DNA of 64,000 bases from Renibacterium salmoninarum ATCC 33209 (GTDB taxonomy: Bacteria > Actinomycetota > Actinomycetes > Actinomycetales > Micrococcaceae). How positions within the stretch are numbered: position 1 is the stretch's first letter; every line of letters starts with the position of its first letter. Positions 37,418 through 46,497 of the stretch are shown here, one piece after another. Made by a program: the position numbers and the translations under genes. The notes under the pieces are model-generated. The model saw only the letters and a list, made by a program, of their open reading frames with translations, searched no databases and was not told where the DNA came from. The stretch covers positions 1,674,001 to 1,738,000 of the forward strand of contig NC_010168.1 in the NCBI RefSeq assembly GCF_000018885.1, given 5' to 3'.

Positions 37418-38352
37418 CACCGCCAGGTCAAAGTAACCGGTACTTGCCGCGACTGGCAGATCGCGTGGTTGAACGAACATTAACTCTCGATGGCATCGAC
37501 GGGCACTACTGGGACTATGCACCGTTGACGAACGAGGCGCCGGAGGACCAGCGCACAATGTTGGTGGTACACGGATTTCGCGGCGATCATCACGGCTTAG
37601 AACGGGTTGTGGAGCAACTGCCGAATCTTCGAATCGTCATGCCAGACTTACCGGGATTCGGCGTCAGTAACGCTTTCATTGATCGTGAACACAGCGTAGA
37701 TTCCTACGCCCGATTCGTCTCGACCTTCCTGGACGCCTTAGCTCTGGATGAACAGACCGTTTTACTGGGTCATTCGTTCGGATCGATCGTTGCAAGCCAC
37801 TTTGCGGCTTCGCATCCCAACCGGGTGGCGCAATTGATCTTGATCAACCCGATTGCGGCACCAGCACTAGAGGGTCCCAAAGGCGTGCTGTCGAAGCTAG
37901 CTCAGTTTTACTATTGGGCTGCGGCTAAGCTGCCCGAAAAATTGGGGCAGGCAATCTTACGGAGCAAAGCAATTGTGCAGGTCATGAGCGTCACCATGGC
38001 CAAAGCTAAAGAGCCCGAACTCCTGAGCTTCATCCACAGTCAGCATCAGGCCTACTTCAGCGTATTTTCCGATCGCAGCATGCTTTTACAGGCCTTCAAA
38101 GCCTCCATTAGTGGCAATGTTCGGCAAGTGGCTTCTGCCTTGACGCTGCCAACGCTTTTAGTTGCCGGGGAAAAAGATGAAATTGCCACTTTGCCGGCCC
38201 AGCGAGTACTCCTAGGGCTGTTGCCAGATGGCAAGCTGTCGGTGATCGACGGGGTTGGGCATTTGATCCATTATGAGACCCCGGAACTCGCGGCAACAGC
38301 CATCGATTCTTTTCTTGCCGAACACCCCAAAGCGCAGCCGGAGACCAAATGA
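37414..38352 (+). CDS. Alpha/beta hydrolase
   Basis: This 312-residue hydrolase has the oxyanion segment LVVHGFRGDHHGLERVV near 50-66, the nucleophile elbow GHSFGS with Ser near 120, a late Asp in VAGEKDEIA and a C-terminal His in VGHLIHYETP. The cap region (about 155-225) is helical. Substrate unknown; it could be an esterase or lipase-like enzyme. It overlaps both neighbours by four bases, so it works in the same operon as the reductase and the glycosyltransferase. Confidence 0.9.
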   Translation: MTPPGQSNRYLPRLADRVVERTLTLDGIDGHYWDYAPLTNEAPEDQRTMLVVHGFRGDHHGLERVVEQLPNLRIVMPDLPGFGVSNAFIDREHSVDSYARFVSTFLDALALDEQTVLLGHSFGSIVASHFAASHPNRVAQLILINPIAAPALEGPKGVLSKLAQFYYWAAAKLPEKLGQAILRSKAIVQVMSVTMAKAKEPELLSFIHSQHQAYFSVFSDRSMLLQAFKASISGNVRQVASALTLPTLLVAGEKDEIATLPAQRVLLGLLPDGKLSVIDGVGHLIHYETPELAATAIDSFLAEHPKAQPETK

Positions 38353-39431
38353 AAATTGTGATGGATGCTCGATTAACCCGGACCGACTACCATGACGGAA
38401 TTAGCCGCTACGGCGCATCGCTCATTGCGGCAACCGCCAAAATTGCCGATGTCACCATGCTGATAAATGACGAACGTCAGTTAGCGCTCTTGCCTGATGT
38501 TCCTTGGATCAAGGTGAATAGCCCGCTGTCGCCGATGGAGTTGTTTGTTTCCCGCAAGGTCAACCCGCTCAAACCGGATGCAGTCTTCACGCCGTTGCAG
38601 ACCATGGGATCTTGGCGAAGGCGCTACGGACTGATTTTGACCTTACAAGATCTGATTTACTACCAGCACCCAGAGCCACCGGGATTCTTACCGTTGCCGG
38701 TTCGAATTCTCTGGCGGCTTTATCACAAGGCGTATTGGCCACAACGGCTGCTACTCAATCGCGCAGATTTAGTGGCGACAATATCGCACACCTCGCAGGC
38801 GCTCATTGAACAATTCCGCTTGACGAGTCGTCCGATCAGAATCATCGGAAATGCCCCACAGCCGAGCAAAGCGCCACGTTCCGGAAGCGAAGATCCGGAT
38901 AAGTCACTGGTCTACATGGGTTCGTTTATGCCCTATAAGAACGTGCAATCGTTAATTGTCGGGATGGAATTCCTGCCAGATTTTAGTTTGCATCTCTTGA
39001 GTAGAATCGCGCCGGAGCGCCGTACCGAGCTGGAGGCTATCACTCCGGCCGGTGCGAAAATCATCTACCACAATGGCGTTACCGACGATGAATATGATGC
39101 TCTGGTTTTACGTGCCACCGCCCTGGTGACATTATCGAAAGCCGAAGGTTATGGGCTGCCGCTTGTTGAATCGATGACATTGGGCACCCCCGTAGTGGTC
39201 GCTGATACGCCGATCTTCCGAGAAGTAGGCGGTGATGCCGCGCTTTATGCCGACGCCGATGATCCGCGAGAATTCGCGAAGCAAGTTCTTACCTTGGCAG
39301 AGCCGCAAGAATGGCAGCGACGTTCTGCTGCTTCCTTGCTGCAAGCAGGCCGCTATAGTTGGGAGTCATCGGCAGAGGCTCTGGTAACGATGGCCAAGGA
39401 AGCAGCGTCGATTCGGGCCAAGAGGTCTTAA
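38349..39431 (+). CDS. Glycosyltransferase family 4-like protein
   Basis: This 360-residue GT-B enzyme begins KIVMDARLTRTDYHDGISRY, a typical acceptor-binding start. The donor-site half has VYMGSFMPYKNVQSLI (near 195) and SKAEGYGLPLVESMTLGTPV (near 263), matching the E-x7-E nucleotide-sugar motif of GT4. It is the last gene of the SorC operon and faces priA. Acceptor and sugar unknown; a glycolipid or glycerol-linked product would fit the neighbourhood but is only a guess. Confidence 0.9.
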   Translation: MKIVMDARLTRTDYHDGISRYGASLIAATAKIADVTMLINDERQLALLPDVPWIKVNSPLSPMELFVSRKVNPLKPDAVFTPLQTMGSWRRRYGLILTLQDLIYYQHPEPPGFLPLPVRILWRLYHKAYWPQRLLLNRADLVATISHTSQALIEQFRLTSRPIRIIGNAPQPSKAPRSGSEDPDKSLVYMGSFMPYKNVQSLIVGMEFLPDFSLHLLSRIAPERRTELEAITPAGAKIIYHNGVTDDEYDALVLRATALVTLSKAEGYGLPLVESMTLGTPVVVADTPIFREVGGDAALYADADDPREFAKQVLTLAEPQEWQRRSAASLLQAGRYSWESSAEALVTMAKEAASIRAKRS

Positions 39432-39453
39432 TCTCAACGTTGCAGCCCTTGGA

Positions 39454-41445
39454 TCACAACAAGTCCAAGCCGTCGCAACGAATCTGAACCGGATCGGGTT
39501 GCCGTGCGGCAGACAACCTGGCCTTGACCGCTCGGACCTGATTGAGCACTGAACTAGCCAAGGCATAAGGTACAAAAATCAAGGTGCGGTACTGTTCATC
39601 AAATGCCGTCAATAATGCTGGGCCAACCAAACGAACGTCTGCCGGTAGATCTAGCCGGTTGCTAAACGCCTTCACCGAAGCAATTGCACCAGTAATCGCG
39701 ATGAGTCTGACGGCTGGCGGCAAGCCAAGCTCTTGGCGCAAGGCAAGCTCACGCTCCGCGAAGCCCGCCGGGTCCCAGCGGACTAGTGCGGCAGCAGCTT
39801 CGCTCTGACTCGCGGTGATTACCACAATGCCGCCTTCCTTAGCCGGACGGACCAGCGCGGCCGCGCTGAACCAGCGGCGAGCTGATTCCTCCGCTGCACG
39901 CAGATTTTCTCTGCGCATCAAGGTATCCCCGTCAAGTAACAACGCTGCGGCATAACCGGCTTCGGCAACGGGCTCTGCTCCGATGGTGACCACCACTAGT
40001 GCGGGCTTATCTGGCACGGTTGCCTTGACATGATCGCCAGCGGAGGAAATTACCGATGCCTGTGGGAACGCCCGGCCCAGTTCCTCGGCCGTCCGACCCA
40101 CCCCAGCGACAGATCGCCGCAGTCGCCGTCCGGCGCAGTTTGGGCAATGAAAGTCATTTTCCGGCGTGCCGCACCAATTGCAACGCACCGGACCATTGGC
40201 GGTAGCTTGCGCCAGCGGTCCAGCACAATGCTGACATCGAGCCGACTCTCGGCAGCGTTCGCAAGCCAATGCTGGCGAATAACCGCCCCGGGTAACCTGA
40301 ACTAATACCGGTCCACGTTGTAATGCTTCCTGAGCGGTCAACCAGGCGCGATGCGGCAGTCTAGCCAGCGAAGCTAAGGGATCACGTTCCTGCTCAAAGC
40401 TGTCGCTGGTACTCAGCACACGCGGCGTGAGTAATCTAGCGATCTGCCGCTGCGGCGAAATTGATTGTGCCCAGCCGCTCGCCACCAATCGTTGCGCTTC
40501 AACACTTCGGCTATAGCCTCCGAGTAAAAGCGCGGTGCCCTGCTGCTCAGCTCGTAACAACAACACTTCCCGAGCGTGCTGATAGGGCGCCCTGCGCTCG
40601 ATCAACAAGTCGTCGCCGTCGTCCCACAGGCAGAGCAAGCCGAGGTCTTGCACTGGCGCGAACGCTGCTGATCGGGTGCCCAGCGCGATTCTACGTTCGC
40701 CGGAAAGCAACTGTAAGAAGCCGCGGTAGCGCGGCGTCGGGCCTTCCTCAGCAGTGAGCCTGACAAAACTTTCCGAGCCCAATAGCGCTGAAACGGCGGC
40801 ACACAACCGGTCAAGATCGCGTTGGTCAGGAACGACGGCGATCGTTCCCCTACCGCTCTGAGCCGCGACCGCGATCGCCTGCGCAAATTGGTGATGCCAA
40901 GAGTTGTTTGAATATCCTCGGAGCGCACTCAAAACTGCGCGAGGTGAACCTCCGGCCGCAAGATGCTCCAAAAAGGCACCAGCATGGTCGTAACCGGCAA
41001 AAATGGTTGGATCGACCGTGAAACTCACTGGCTCGGGCTCGCGGTTGGCTTCGAAGTCTTGCTCCATTTTCGCCATCCGCGCTGGCACCGCAACTCTTAG
41101 CACGTCAGAGACTGTTCCGGCATACCGGGCTGCAACGGTTCGAGTAAGTTCCAGAACGGTGTCGGTCAGTACCGGAACTGAGCTGACAATCTTCGTCAGA
41201 GCAGTCAGCTTGTGCTCAGAATGCGCCTGCGCCGTTCTTGCCGCGATGAACCCAGCAAGTTCTTGACCAGCAAACCGCACTTTGACGCGAACTCCCGGCT
41301 GCGCGGCAAGATCAAGATCATGTGGAACTCGGTAATCAAACAAGCGATCAAGATGCGGAAGGTTAGAATCGACGATCACTTGAGCAATCGGTAACTCCGG
41401 TTGCTCAGGGTCGATCGGCAGCGGCAACAACGCCTCGGTGCTCAC
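39454..41445 (-). CDS. priA: Primosomal protein N' (PriA), helicase-deficient actinobacterial type
   Basis: PriA recognises collapsed replication forks and reloads the replisome. The 663-residue protein has the N-terminal 3'-DNA-binding domain (PIAQVIVDSNLPHLDRLFDY) and the zinc-binding region with paired CxxC units (CERCRESARCQHC; CNWCGTPENDFHCPNC). The helicase part has no Walker A GKT, and the DEEH box is replaced by WDDGDD. Loss of these motifs is known for actinobacterial PriA, which is thought to act as a structural loader. It starts at a GTG, follows metK by 89 bases and faces the glycosyltransferase gene. Confidence 0.93.
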   Translation of the reverse strand: MSTEALLPLPIDPEQPELPIAQVIVDSNLPHLDRLFDYRVPHDLDLAAQPGVRVKVRFAGQELAGFIAARTAQAHSEHKLTALTKIVSSVPVLTDTVLELTRTVAARYAGTVSDVLRVAVPARMAKMEQDFEANREPEPVSFTVDPTIFAGYDHAGAFLEHLAAGGSPRAVLSALRGYSNNSWHHQFAQAIAVAAQSGRGTIAVVPDQRDLDRLCAAVSALLGSESFVRLTAEEGPTPRYRGFLQLLSGERRIALGTRSAAFAPVQDLGLLCLWDDGDDLLIERRAPYQHAREVLLLRAEQQGTALLLGGYSRSVEAQRLVASGWAQSISPQRQIARLLTPRVLSTSDSFEQERDPLASLARLPHRAWLTAQEALQRGPVLVQVTRGGYSPALACERCRESARCQHCAGPLAQATANGPVRCNWCGTPENDFHCPNCAGRRLRRSVAGVGRTAEELGRAFPQASVISSAGDHVKATVPDKPALVVVTIGAEPVAEAGYAAALLLDGDTLMRRENLRAAEESARRWFSAAALVRPAKEGGIVVITASQSEAAAALVRWDPAGFAERELALRQELGLPPAVRLIAITGAIASVKAFSNRLDLPADVRLVGPALLTAFDEQYRTLIFVPYALASSVLNQVRAVKARLSAARQPDPVQIRCDGLDLL

Positions 41446-41534
41446 CGTTGCCTCCTGACTATTGCATGGCGATTGACCTCAATAGTCAATCACGACAGAC
41501 CGACAAGTTCGTTAGCGCGACAGCTCGCCCGGTC

Positions 41535-42761
41535 TTAAGCGCCAAAGTACGAACGCAATGCGTCCACGCGATTGGTCAGTTCCCAAGTAAATTCAGGCTC
41601 TTCGCGACCAAAATGGCCATGAGCAGCAGTCTTAGCGTAAATCGGACGCTTCAGGTCCAAATCATTAATGATCGCCTGCGGCCGCAAATCGAAAATTTCC
41701 AAAATAGCGTCGCTGATCTTCTGCGGATCGACAGTCTCGGTTCCAAACGTCTCAACGTAGGTACCAACCGGACGAGCCTGCCCAATAGCATAGGCAACCT
41801 GAATCTCAGCCCGGCGAGCTAATCCTGCAGCCACCACGTTCTTAGCCACCCAACGCATTGCGTAAGCGGCCGAACGATCAACTTTCGACGGGTCTTTGCC
41901 CGAAAAGGCGCCGCCGCCGTGTCTAGCCATGCCACCATAGGTATCGACGATGATCTTGCGACCGGTCAAACCCGCGTCGCCAACGGGGCCGCCAATCACA
42001 AATGCGCCTGCGGGATTCAAGATGTTCTTGGTCCGCTCAATATCCAATCCCGACGCGGACAGAACCGGATCGATGACCAGCTCGGCCAAATCCAAACGCA
42101 ACTGATCTAACGAGGCGTTTTCAGCATGTTGGCTGGAGATGACCACAGTCTCCACGCTGACTGGACGGTCGCCATCGTAACCAATGGTTACCTGGGTCTT
42201 GCCGTCGGGCCTGAGATACGGCAACTGGCCGTTCTTACGGACCTCTGAAAGTCGCTCAGAAAGTCGATGAGCCAAAAAGATCGGCGTTGGCATGAAGGTC
42301 GCTGTCTCATCAGAGGCATAACCGAACATGATTCCTTGGTCGCCCGCACCTTGTAAATCGTAGGCATCCACGTTCGTGCCCTCGCGGGCTTCGAGTGAGT
42401 TGAACACGCCGTCGAAAATATCAGGTGATTGCTGGCCGATTGACACCGACACCCCACAACGAGCACCGTCGAAACCGTTCGCCGAGGAATCGTAGCCAAT
42501 ATTCAGAATCGTCTCACGGACAATCTGCGGGATTTCTACATAAGCATCGGTAGTCACCTCACCAGCGACATGCACCAAGCCCGTGGTAGCCAGTGTTTCC
42601 ACCGCAACTCGCGAATTCGGATCTGCGGCCAAAAGCGCGTCCAAAATCGAATCACTGATTTGGTCACAAATCTTGTCAGGATGGCCTTCGGTCACCGATT
42701 CAGAGGTGAAAAGGCGAAGATTCTCGCGCTGGCCGTTAGCTGAAATCGCAGATGAAGTCAC
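41535..42761 (-). CDS. metK: S-adenosylmethionine synthetase
   Basis: MetK makes S-adenosylmethionine from methionine and ATP. The 408-residue protein starts at a GTG and has [20 protein letters not shown] near 18-37, the [12 protein letters not shown] motif, and the second signature [16 protein letters not shown] with the phosphate-binding loop. It lies between coaBC and priA. I looked for a SAM riboswitch in the 111-base upstream gap and saw none. Confidence 0.97.
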   Translation of the reverse strand: MTSSAISANGQRENLRLFTSESVTEGHPDKICDQISDSILDALLAADPNSRVAVETLATTGLVHVAGEVTTDAYVEIPQIVRETILNIGYDSSANGFDGARCGVSVSIGQQSPDIFDGVFNSLEAREGTNVDAYDLQGAGDQGIMFGYASDETATFMPTPIFLAHRLSERLSEVRKNGQLPYLRPDGKTQVTIGYDGDRPVSVETVVISSQHAENASLDQLRLDLAELVIDPVLSASGLDIERTKNILNPAGAFVIGGPVGDAGLTGRKIIVDTYGGMARHGGGAFSGKDPSKVDRSAAYAMRWVAKNVVAAGLARRAEIQVAYAIGQARPVGTYVETFGTETVDPQKISDAILEIFDLRPQAIINDLDLKRPIYAKTAAHGHFGREEPEFTWELTNRVDALRSYFGA

Positions 42762-42872
42762 AGTTCACTCTACTTCCCAAACACCGGGCGACCTTGATTG
42801 CAAGCCGCACGTTGTCATAGATAGTCATGCAGAATCCGAGCAGTACGCGGACCCCGGGTTATTCGGACTCGG

Positions 42873-44117
42873 TCAGTTCTCCAGGCCGAGCTTGGCAGCG
42901 ATTCGATCGATAACCGCATTGGCTACCTTTTGTTTCGAACCGTTCGCTGCTAGAGGTTCGGAGCCATCCCGATCGAGGATGAGTACCTGGTTGGAATCTT
43001 GACCAAAGGTGCGTTCATGACCGTCAGCATCTGCGCCCACTTGATTGACCACAAGAAAGTCGCACCCTTTGCGCGCAAGCTTCGCTTTGGCATAGTGCAA
43101 AACATCGCCTTGCTCGTCACCAGTCTCAGCGGCAAATCCAATAATCAATTGCGTTCGTGCTTCCGCATCTCGGCTAGCTACCAGGCCCGCCAAAATATCG
43201 GGATTCCGAACTAGATGAATCACCGGATCCGCGGCGTCATCGCGCTTTTTTATTTTGGCGCCTTCGGTGTGATCGGGTCGGAAATCCGCAACCGCCGCAG
43301 CCATAATGATCAAATCAGCATCGCTCGCAGCGTTCTCAGCGGAGGCTTGGAGTTCTAGCGCGGTATCAACTTGAATTACTCTGACGCCATCTGGCACCGC
43401 AACTTCAAGATGACCGACAATAAGAGTCACGTCTGCGCCGGCGTTTCTAGCTGCAATAGCCAGCGCCACACCTTGTTTTCCGGACGAACGATTGCCTAAG
43501 AAGCGCACCGGATCCAACGGTTCACGAGTGCCACCGGCAGTAATTACTGCTTTGAGACCTTGCAATTGGCCAACTGGAATAGTCAGCGTCGATTCGGATA
43601 GCAAAGCCATCGCAGCACTGAAAATAGCCTCTGGCTCCGGCAGTCGGCCCGGCCCCGAATCTGAACCGGTTAGCCTCCCCGTTGCCGGCTCCAGCACCTG
43701 AATTCCGCGCTCACGCAAAGTTTTCACATTCGCCCGGGTAGCCGGATTAGCCCACATCTCGGAATGCATCGCCGGTGCGAATAACACCGGACCGCGCGCC
43801 ATCAGCAAAGTATTGGTCAGCAGATCATCTGCGTGTCCGCCAGCCGCTCTGGCCAACAGATCCGCAGTTGCAGGTGCAACGACGATCAGATCAGCCTCGT
43901 GGCCCAGCCTGACATGGTTGACCTTCTCCACCTGGTCAAAGACCGAGTTGCTCACGGTCTGCCCAGATAGCGCCTCCCACGTAGCAGCACCGACGAACTT
44001 GAGCGCTGACTCTGTTGGAATGACAGTGACGTGATGGCCAGACTCAGTGAACAACCGAAGTAACGATGCTGCCTTGTAAGCGGCGATTCCGCCGCCTACT
44101 CCGAGGATGATGCGCAT
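42873..44117 (-). CDS. coaBC: Bifunctional phosphopantothenoylcysteine decarboxylase/synthetase
   Basis: CoaBC joins cysteine to 4'-phosphopantothenate (CoaB, CTP-dependent) and decarboxylates it (CoaC, FMN) on the way to coenzyme A. The 414-residue protein has an N-terminal flavoprotein domain (ILGVGGGIAAYKAASLLRLF; the PAMHSEMW motif near 115) and a C-terminal CoaB domain from about 185 (VITAGGTREPLDPVRFLGNR; KIKKRDDAADP). It is 13 bases behind rpoZ. Confidence 0.95.
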   Translation of the reverse strand: MRIILGVGGGIAAYKAASLLRLFTESGHHVTVIPTESALKFVGAATWEALSGQTVSNSVFDQVEKVNHVRLGHEADLIVVAPATADLLARAAGGHADDLLTNTLLMARGPVLFAPAMHSEMWANPATRANVKTLRERGIQVLEPATGRLTGSDSGPGRLPEPEAIFSAAMALLSESTLTIPVGQLQGLKAVITAGGTREPLDPVRFLGNRSSGKQGVALAIAARNAGADVTLIVGHLEVAVPDGVRVIQVDTALELQASAENAASDADLIIMAAAVADFRPDHTEGAKIKKRDDAADPVIHLVRNPDILAGLVASRDAEARTQLIIGFAAETGDEQGDVLHYAKAKLARKGCDFLVVNQVGADADGHERTFGQDSNQVLILDRDGSEPLAANGSKQKVANAVIDRIAAKLGLEN

Positions 44118-44130
44118 TTATCCCCGACTT

Positions 44131-44400
44131 TTACTCGGCGCCGTCAACAACTGCAACGGGCTTGGCGACCAACATGCCCTCGTTGATTTCACGCAAGGCG
44201 ATCGAAAGAGACTTCTCGTTCAGTTTGGTATCTACCAGCGGGCCAACATACTCAAACAACCCCTCGTGGAGTTGTGCATAGTAGGCGTTAATCTGGCGGG
44301 CGCGCTTGGCGCCGAAGATGACCAGACCGTACTTCGAATCGGCGGCTTCAAGCAGCGAATCGATCGGTGGGTTAATAATGCCTTCGGCAGGATTAGACAC
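44131..44400 (-). CDS. rpoZ: RNA polymerase omega subunit
   Basis: Omega aids assembly and stability of RNA polymerase by clamping the beta' C-terminus. The 89-residue protein has the conserved core [20 protein letters not shown] followed by RARQINAYY. It lies 14 bases after gmk in the standard gmk-rpoZ-coaBC-metK order. Confidence 0.95.
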   Translation of the reverse strand: MSNPAEGIINPPIDSLLEAADSKYGLVIFGAKRARQINAYYAQLHEGLFEYVGPLVDTKLNEKSLSIALREINEGMLVAKPVAVVDGAE

Positions 44401-44414
44401 AAATACTCCAAAAA

Positions 44415-45017
44415 TTACGTGTTCTGAGAATGACCGGTCGCGGGTGCGGCGGTAATGCCCATTAAGGAAACTAGCTCATCTGCCGCCCTCTGCACACTGT
44501 CATTAACGATGGTGTGATCGAACTCAGATTCGGCGGCGAGTTCTATTTTAGCGGTTTCTAGCCGACGTTGCTGCTCCTGCTCAGTTTCGGTGCCGCGTCC
44601 AATCAATCTGCGCACCAATTCGTCCCAACTTGGTGGCGCAAAAAAGACGAAACGAGCCTCAGGAACTGCTGCTTTAACTTGTCGAGCGCCTTGCAAATCG
44701 ATCTCTAATAACACCGACCTTCCGGCTGCTACCGCGTCTTCAACGGTTGAACGTAGCGTTCCGTAGCGATTGCGACCGTGCACAACCGCCCATTCCAAGA
44801 AGGCACCGTCAGCTACTAACTGATCAAACTCATCGGCCGTTTTGAAAAAATAGTGCACGCCGTCAATTTCGCCCGGGCGCGGCGCACGAGTAGTTGCCGA
44901 GACTGAAAGCCAGACTTGCGGGAAATTGTCCCGGATGAAGGTGGAAACGGTTCCCTTGCCGACGGCGGTCGGCCCAGCCAGGACGGTAAGTCCTGCTGCA
45001 TATGGTGATACTGACAC
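44415..45017 (-). CDS. gmk: Guanylate kinase
   Basis: Gmk converts GMP to GDP with ATP. The 200-residue protein has the P-loop [15 protein letters not shown] near 14-28 (Thr-Ala where Ser-Gly is usual, as in relatives). The GMP-binding stretch [19 protein letters not shown] and [12 protein letters not shown] are present. It begins three bases after mihF ends, so the two are probably translationally linked. Confidence 0.96.
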   Translation of the reverse strand: MSVSPYAAGLTVLAGPTAVGKGTVSTFIRDNFPQVWLSVSATTRAPRPGEIDGVHYFFKTADEFDQLVADGAFLEWAVVHGRNRYGTLRSTVEDAVAAGRSVLLEIDLQGARQVKAAVPEARFVFFAPPSWDELVRRLIGRGTETEQEQQRRLETAKIELAAESEFDHTIVNDSVQRAADELVSLMGITAAPATGHSQNT

Positions 45018-45020
45018 AGG

Positions 45021-45356
45021 CTACTTTCCACTCTGGCTGGTGCTGGCACCGAGAAACTCAATAAGCGCTTTGCGTTGGTGCACACCCAAGCCCCGAACAC
45101 GTCGTGTCCTGGCGATTTTGATTCGTTCCATAATTGCTCCCGCTCTCACTTGGCCCACGCCGGGAAGCGCCTCCAGCAATTCCGAAACTTTCAACCTACC
45201 CAATGCCTCTTCCTTATCGGCGGCCAGCAGAACCTGTTCCACGCTGGTAGCGCCAGTTTTAATTTTTTGCTTTACCTCAGCCCGGATCGTCCGAGCTCTG
45301 GCCGCTTTATCAAGGGCTGCAGCGCGCTCTTGCGCTGTCAAAGGACGCAAACTCAC
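45021..45356 (-). CDS. mihF: Actinobacterial integration host factor MihF
   Basis: MihF is the DNA-bending nucleoid protein of Actinobacteria, unrelated to the heterodimeric IHF of enterobacteria. The 111-residue protein starts at a GTG and carries the family helical core LLEALPGVGQVRAGAIMERI followed by KIARTRRVRGLG. It sits before gmk as in other members of the phylum. In relatives pyrF is its upstream neighbour; here 2.7 kb intervene. Confidence 0.94.
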   Translation of the reverse strand: MSLRPLTAQERAAALDKAARARTIRAEVKQKIKTGATSVEQVLLAADKEEALGRLKVSELLEALPGVGQVRAGAIMERIKIARTRRVRGLGVHQRKALIEFLGASTSQSGK

Positions 45357-45492
45357 GGATACCCTCGCTCGGCCTCGCCCTCAGGCGTGATCATTGGACA
45401 AAAGACTTTCACTGAACTTATCCGTTTGAAGCAGGCAAAATCAATCTATCCGGCACAGTGGTCTTAGTTTGAGATTTCTGACCAGGAATAAC

Positions 45493-46206
45493 TCAAGGAA
45501 CATAATTGCCCGCGAGGAACCCTTCTAGATGAGAGACGGGCCCGGTAACCGACGCTTGACTCGCAAGCGCATGTCTACCCCAGATGCCTAAAAATAGCGT
45601 CCGCGGATCAGTTTCGACCACAGTTTCCGCTGCGCCCTCGCCAATCGACCAACTTGCTTCGCCCGCGACGAACCGCAATGGTGCCGGTTGCTCCACAAGT
45701 CCAGCGCGGATTCGCTGAGGAATGAGCACACTAAGAACTTCATCTACCCCGTCAAGCGCAAACCGGTCGGAAATTTTTGGCGCTGCCAAGCCCAAAGTTT
45801 GAGCTAGATCTTCAGCATGGATGAGGTGTTCGTGGTTTTGTCGTCGAAACCAAAAGGATGCGGTTCGTGGTGGAGGTCCAAAAGTCCACGCAGGGGTCTC
45901 TGGATCAATGCCCGCCAAGGCGGCCAGCATCTTCGGCGCACTGGCCGTAAAGAACTCAAAGGCGTCGCTATCCTGCTGCCACTCCTGCCGCGGCGCGAAT
46001 CGCTCTGATGTTCCGGCGACGAGCAACGCGGAGGTAATCCAACGATGGACTGAACCAAGATGTCCATAAAGCTCAGGCAGGCCCCAGCCAGGACAGGCTG
46101 GCACCTGTCGAGCTGGTTGCGCCTGCGCCGCGGAGAGCGAGTCGGCGAAGAAGCGTATTGAGCTAGTCAACGATTCGAGGTGCGTTCGAGCTGACACAGT
46201 CTGCAT
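45493..46206 (-). CDS. TIGR03083/mycothiol-dependent maleylpyruvate isomerase-like protein
   Basis: This 237-residue protein has the DinB-like four-helix N-terminal domain of the mycothiol-dependent family. It shows PACPGWGLPELYGHLGSVHRW near 37 with candidate metal-binding His residues, and RRQNHEHLIHAEDLAQTLG near 120. A C-terminal SCP2-like half follows. Such proteins use mycothiol or act as metal-dependent transferases or isomerases; the reaction here is unknown. It is divergent from the MFS transporter across a 291-base gap that shows no gene, and may be its functional partner. Confidence 0.85.
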   Translation of the reverse strand: MQTVSARTHLESLTSSIRFFADSLSAAQAQPARQVPACPGWGLPELYGHLGSVHRWITSALLVAGTSERFAPRQEWQQDSDAFEFFTASAPKMLAALAGIDPETPAWTFGPPPRTASFWFRRQNHEHLIHAEDLAQTLGLAAPKISDRFALDGVDEVLSVLIPQRIRAGLVEQPAPLRFVAGEASWSIGEGAAETVVETDPRTLFLGIWGRHALASQASVTGPVSHLEGFLAGNYVP

Positions 46207-46497
46207 CCAATGAGCCTATCCGGCACTGCATCTATAAATCCGAGCAGCTTGAACCAGATGTGTTGCTCGACTTTTTATAGCAATGTCCATTAGAGTTTGA
46301 GCATGGTCTCTTAACTTTTTCCTTCGACGCGCCATTTAGGTTTGACGTCGCAGCTGCGGATTCCGCTCTCTGAGCGATGTACCGCAAGAAAAATTATCCA
46401 TTTTTCCATTGCTCACTTTTGTGGCAATTTTGTCGGATCTCAGGAATAGAGTCTGGCTAAAGACACTTGATATCGATACATTCGTAAGGGGAAATCC

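Noticed and set aside
42762..42872. Possible SAM riboswitch before metK
   Set aside because: No recognisable SAM-I, SAM-II or SAM-IV core in the 111-base gap; only weak inverted repeats.
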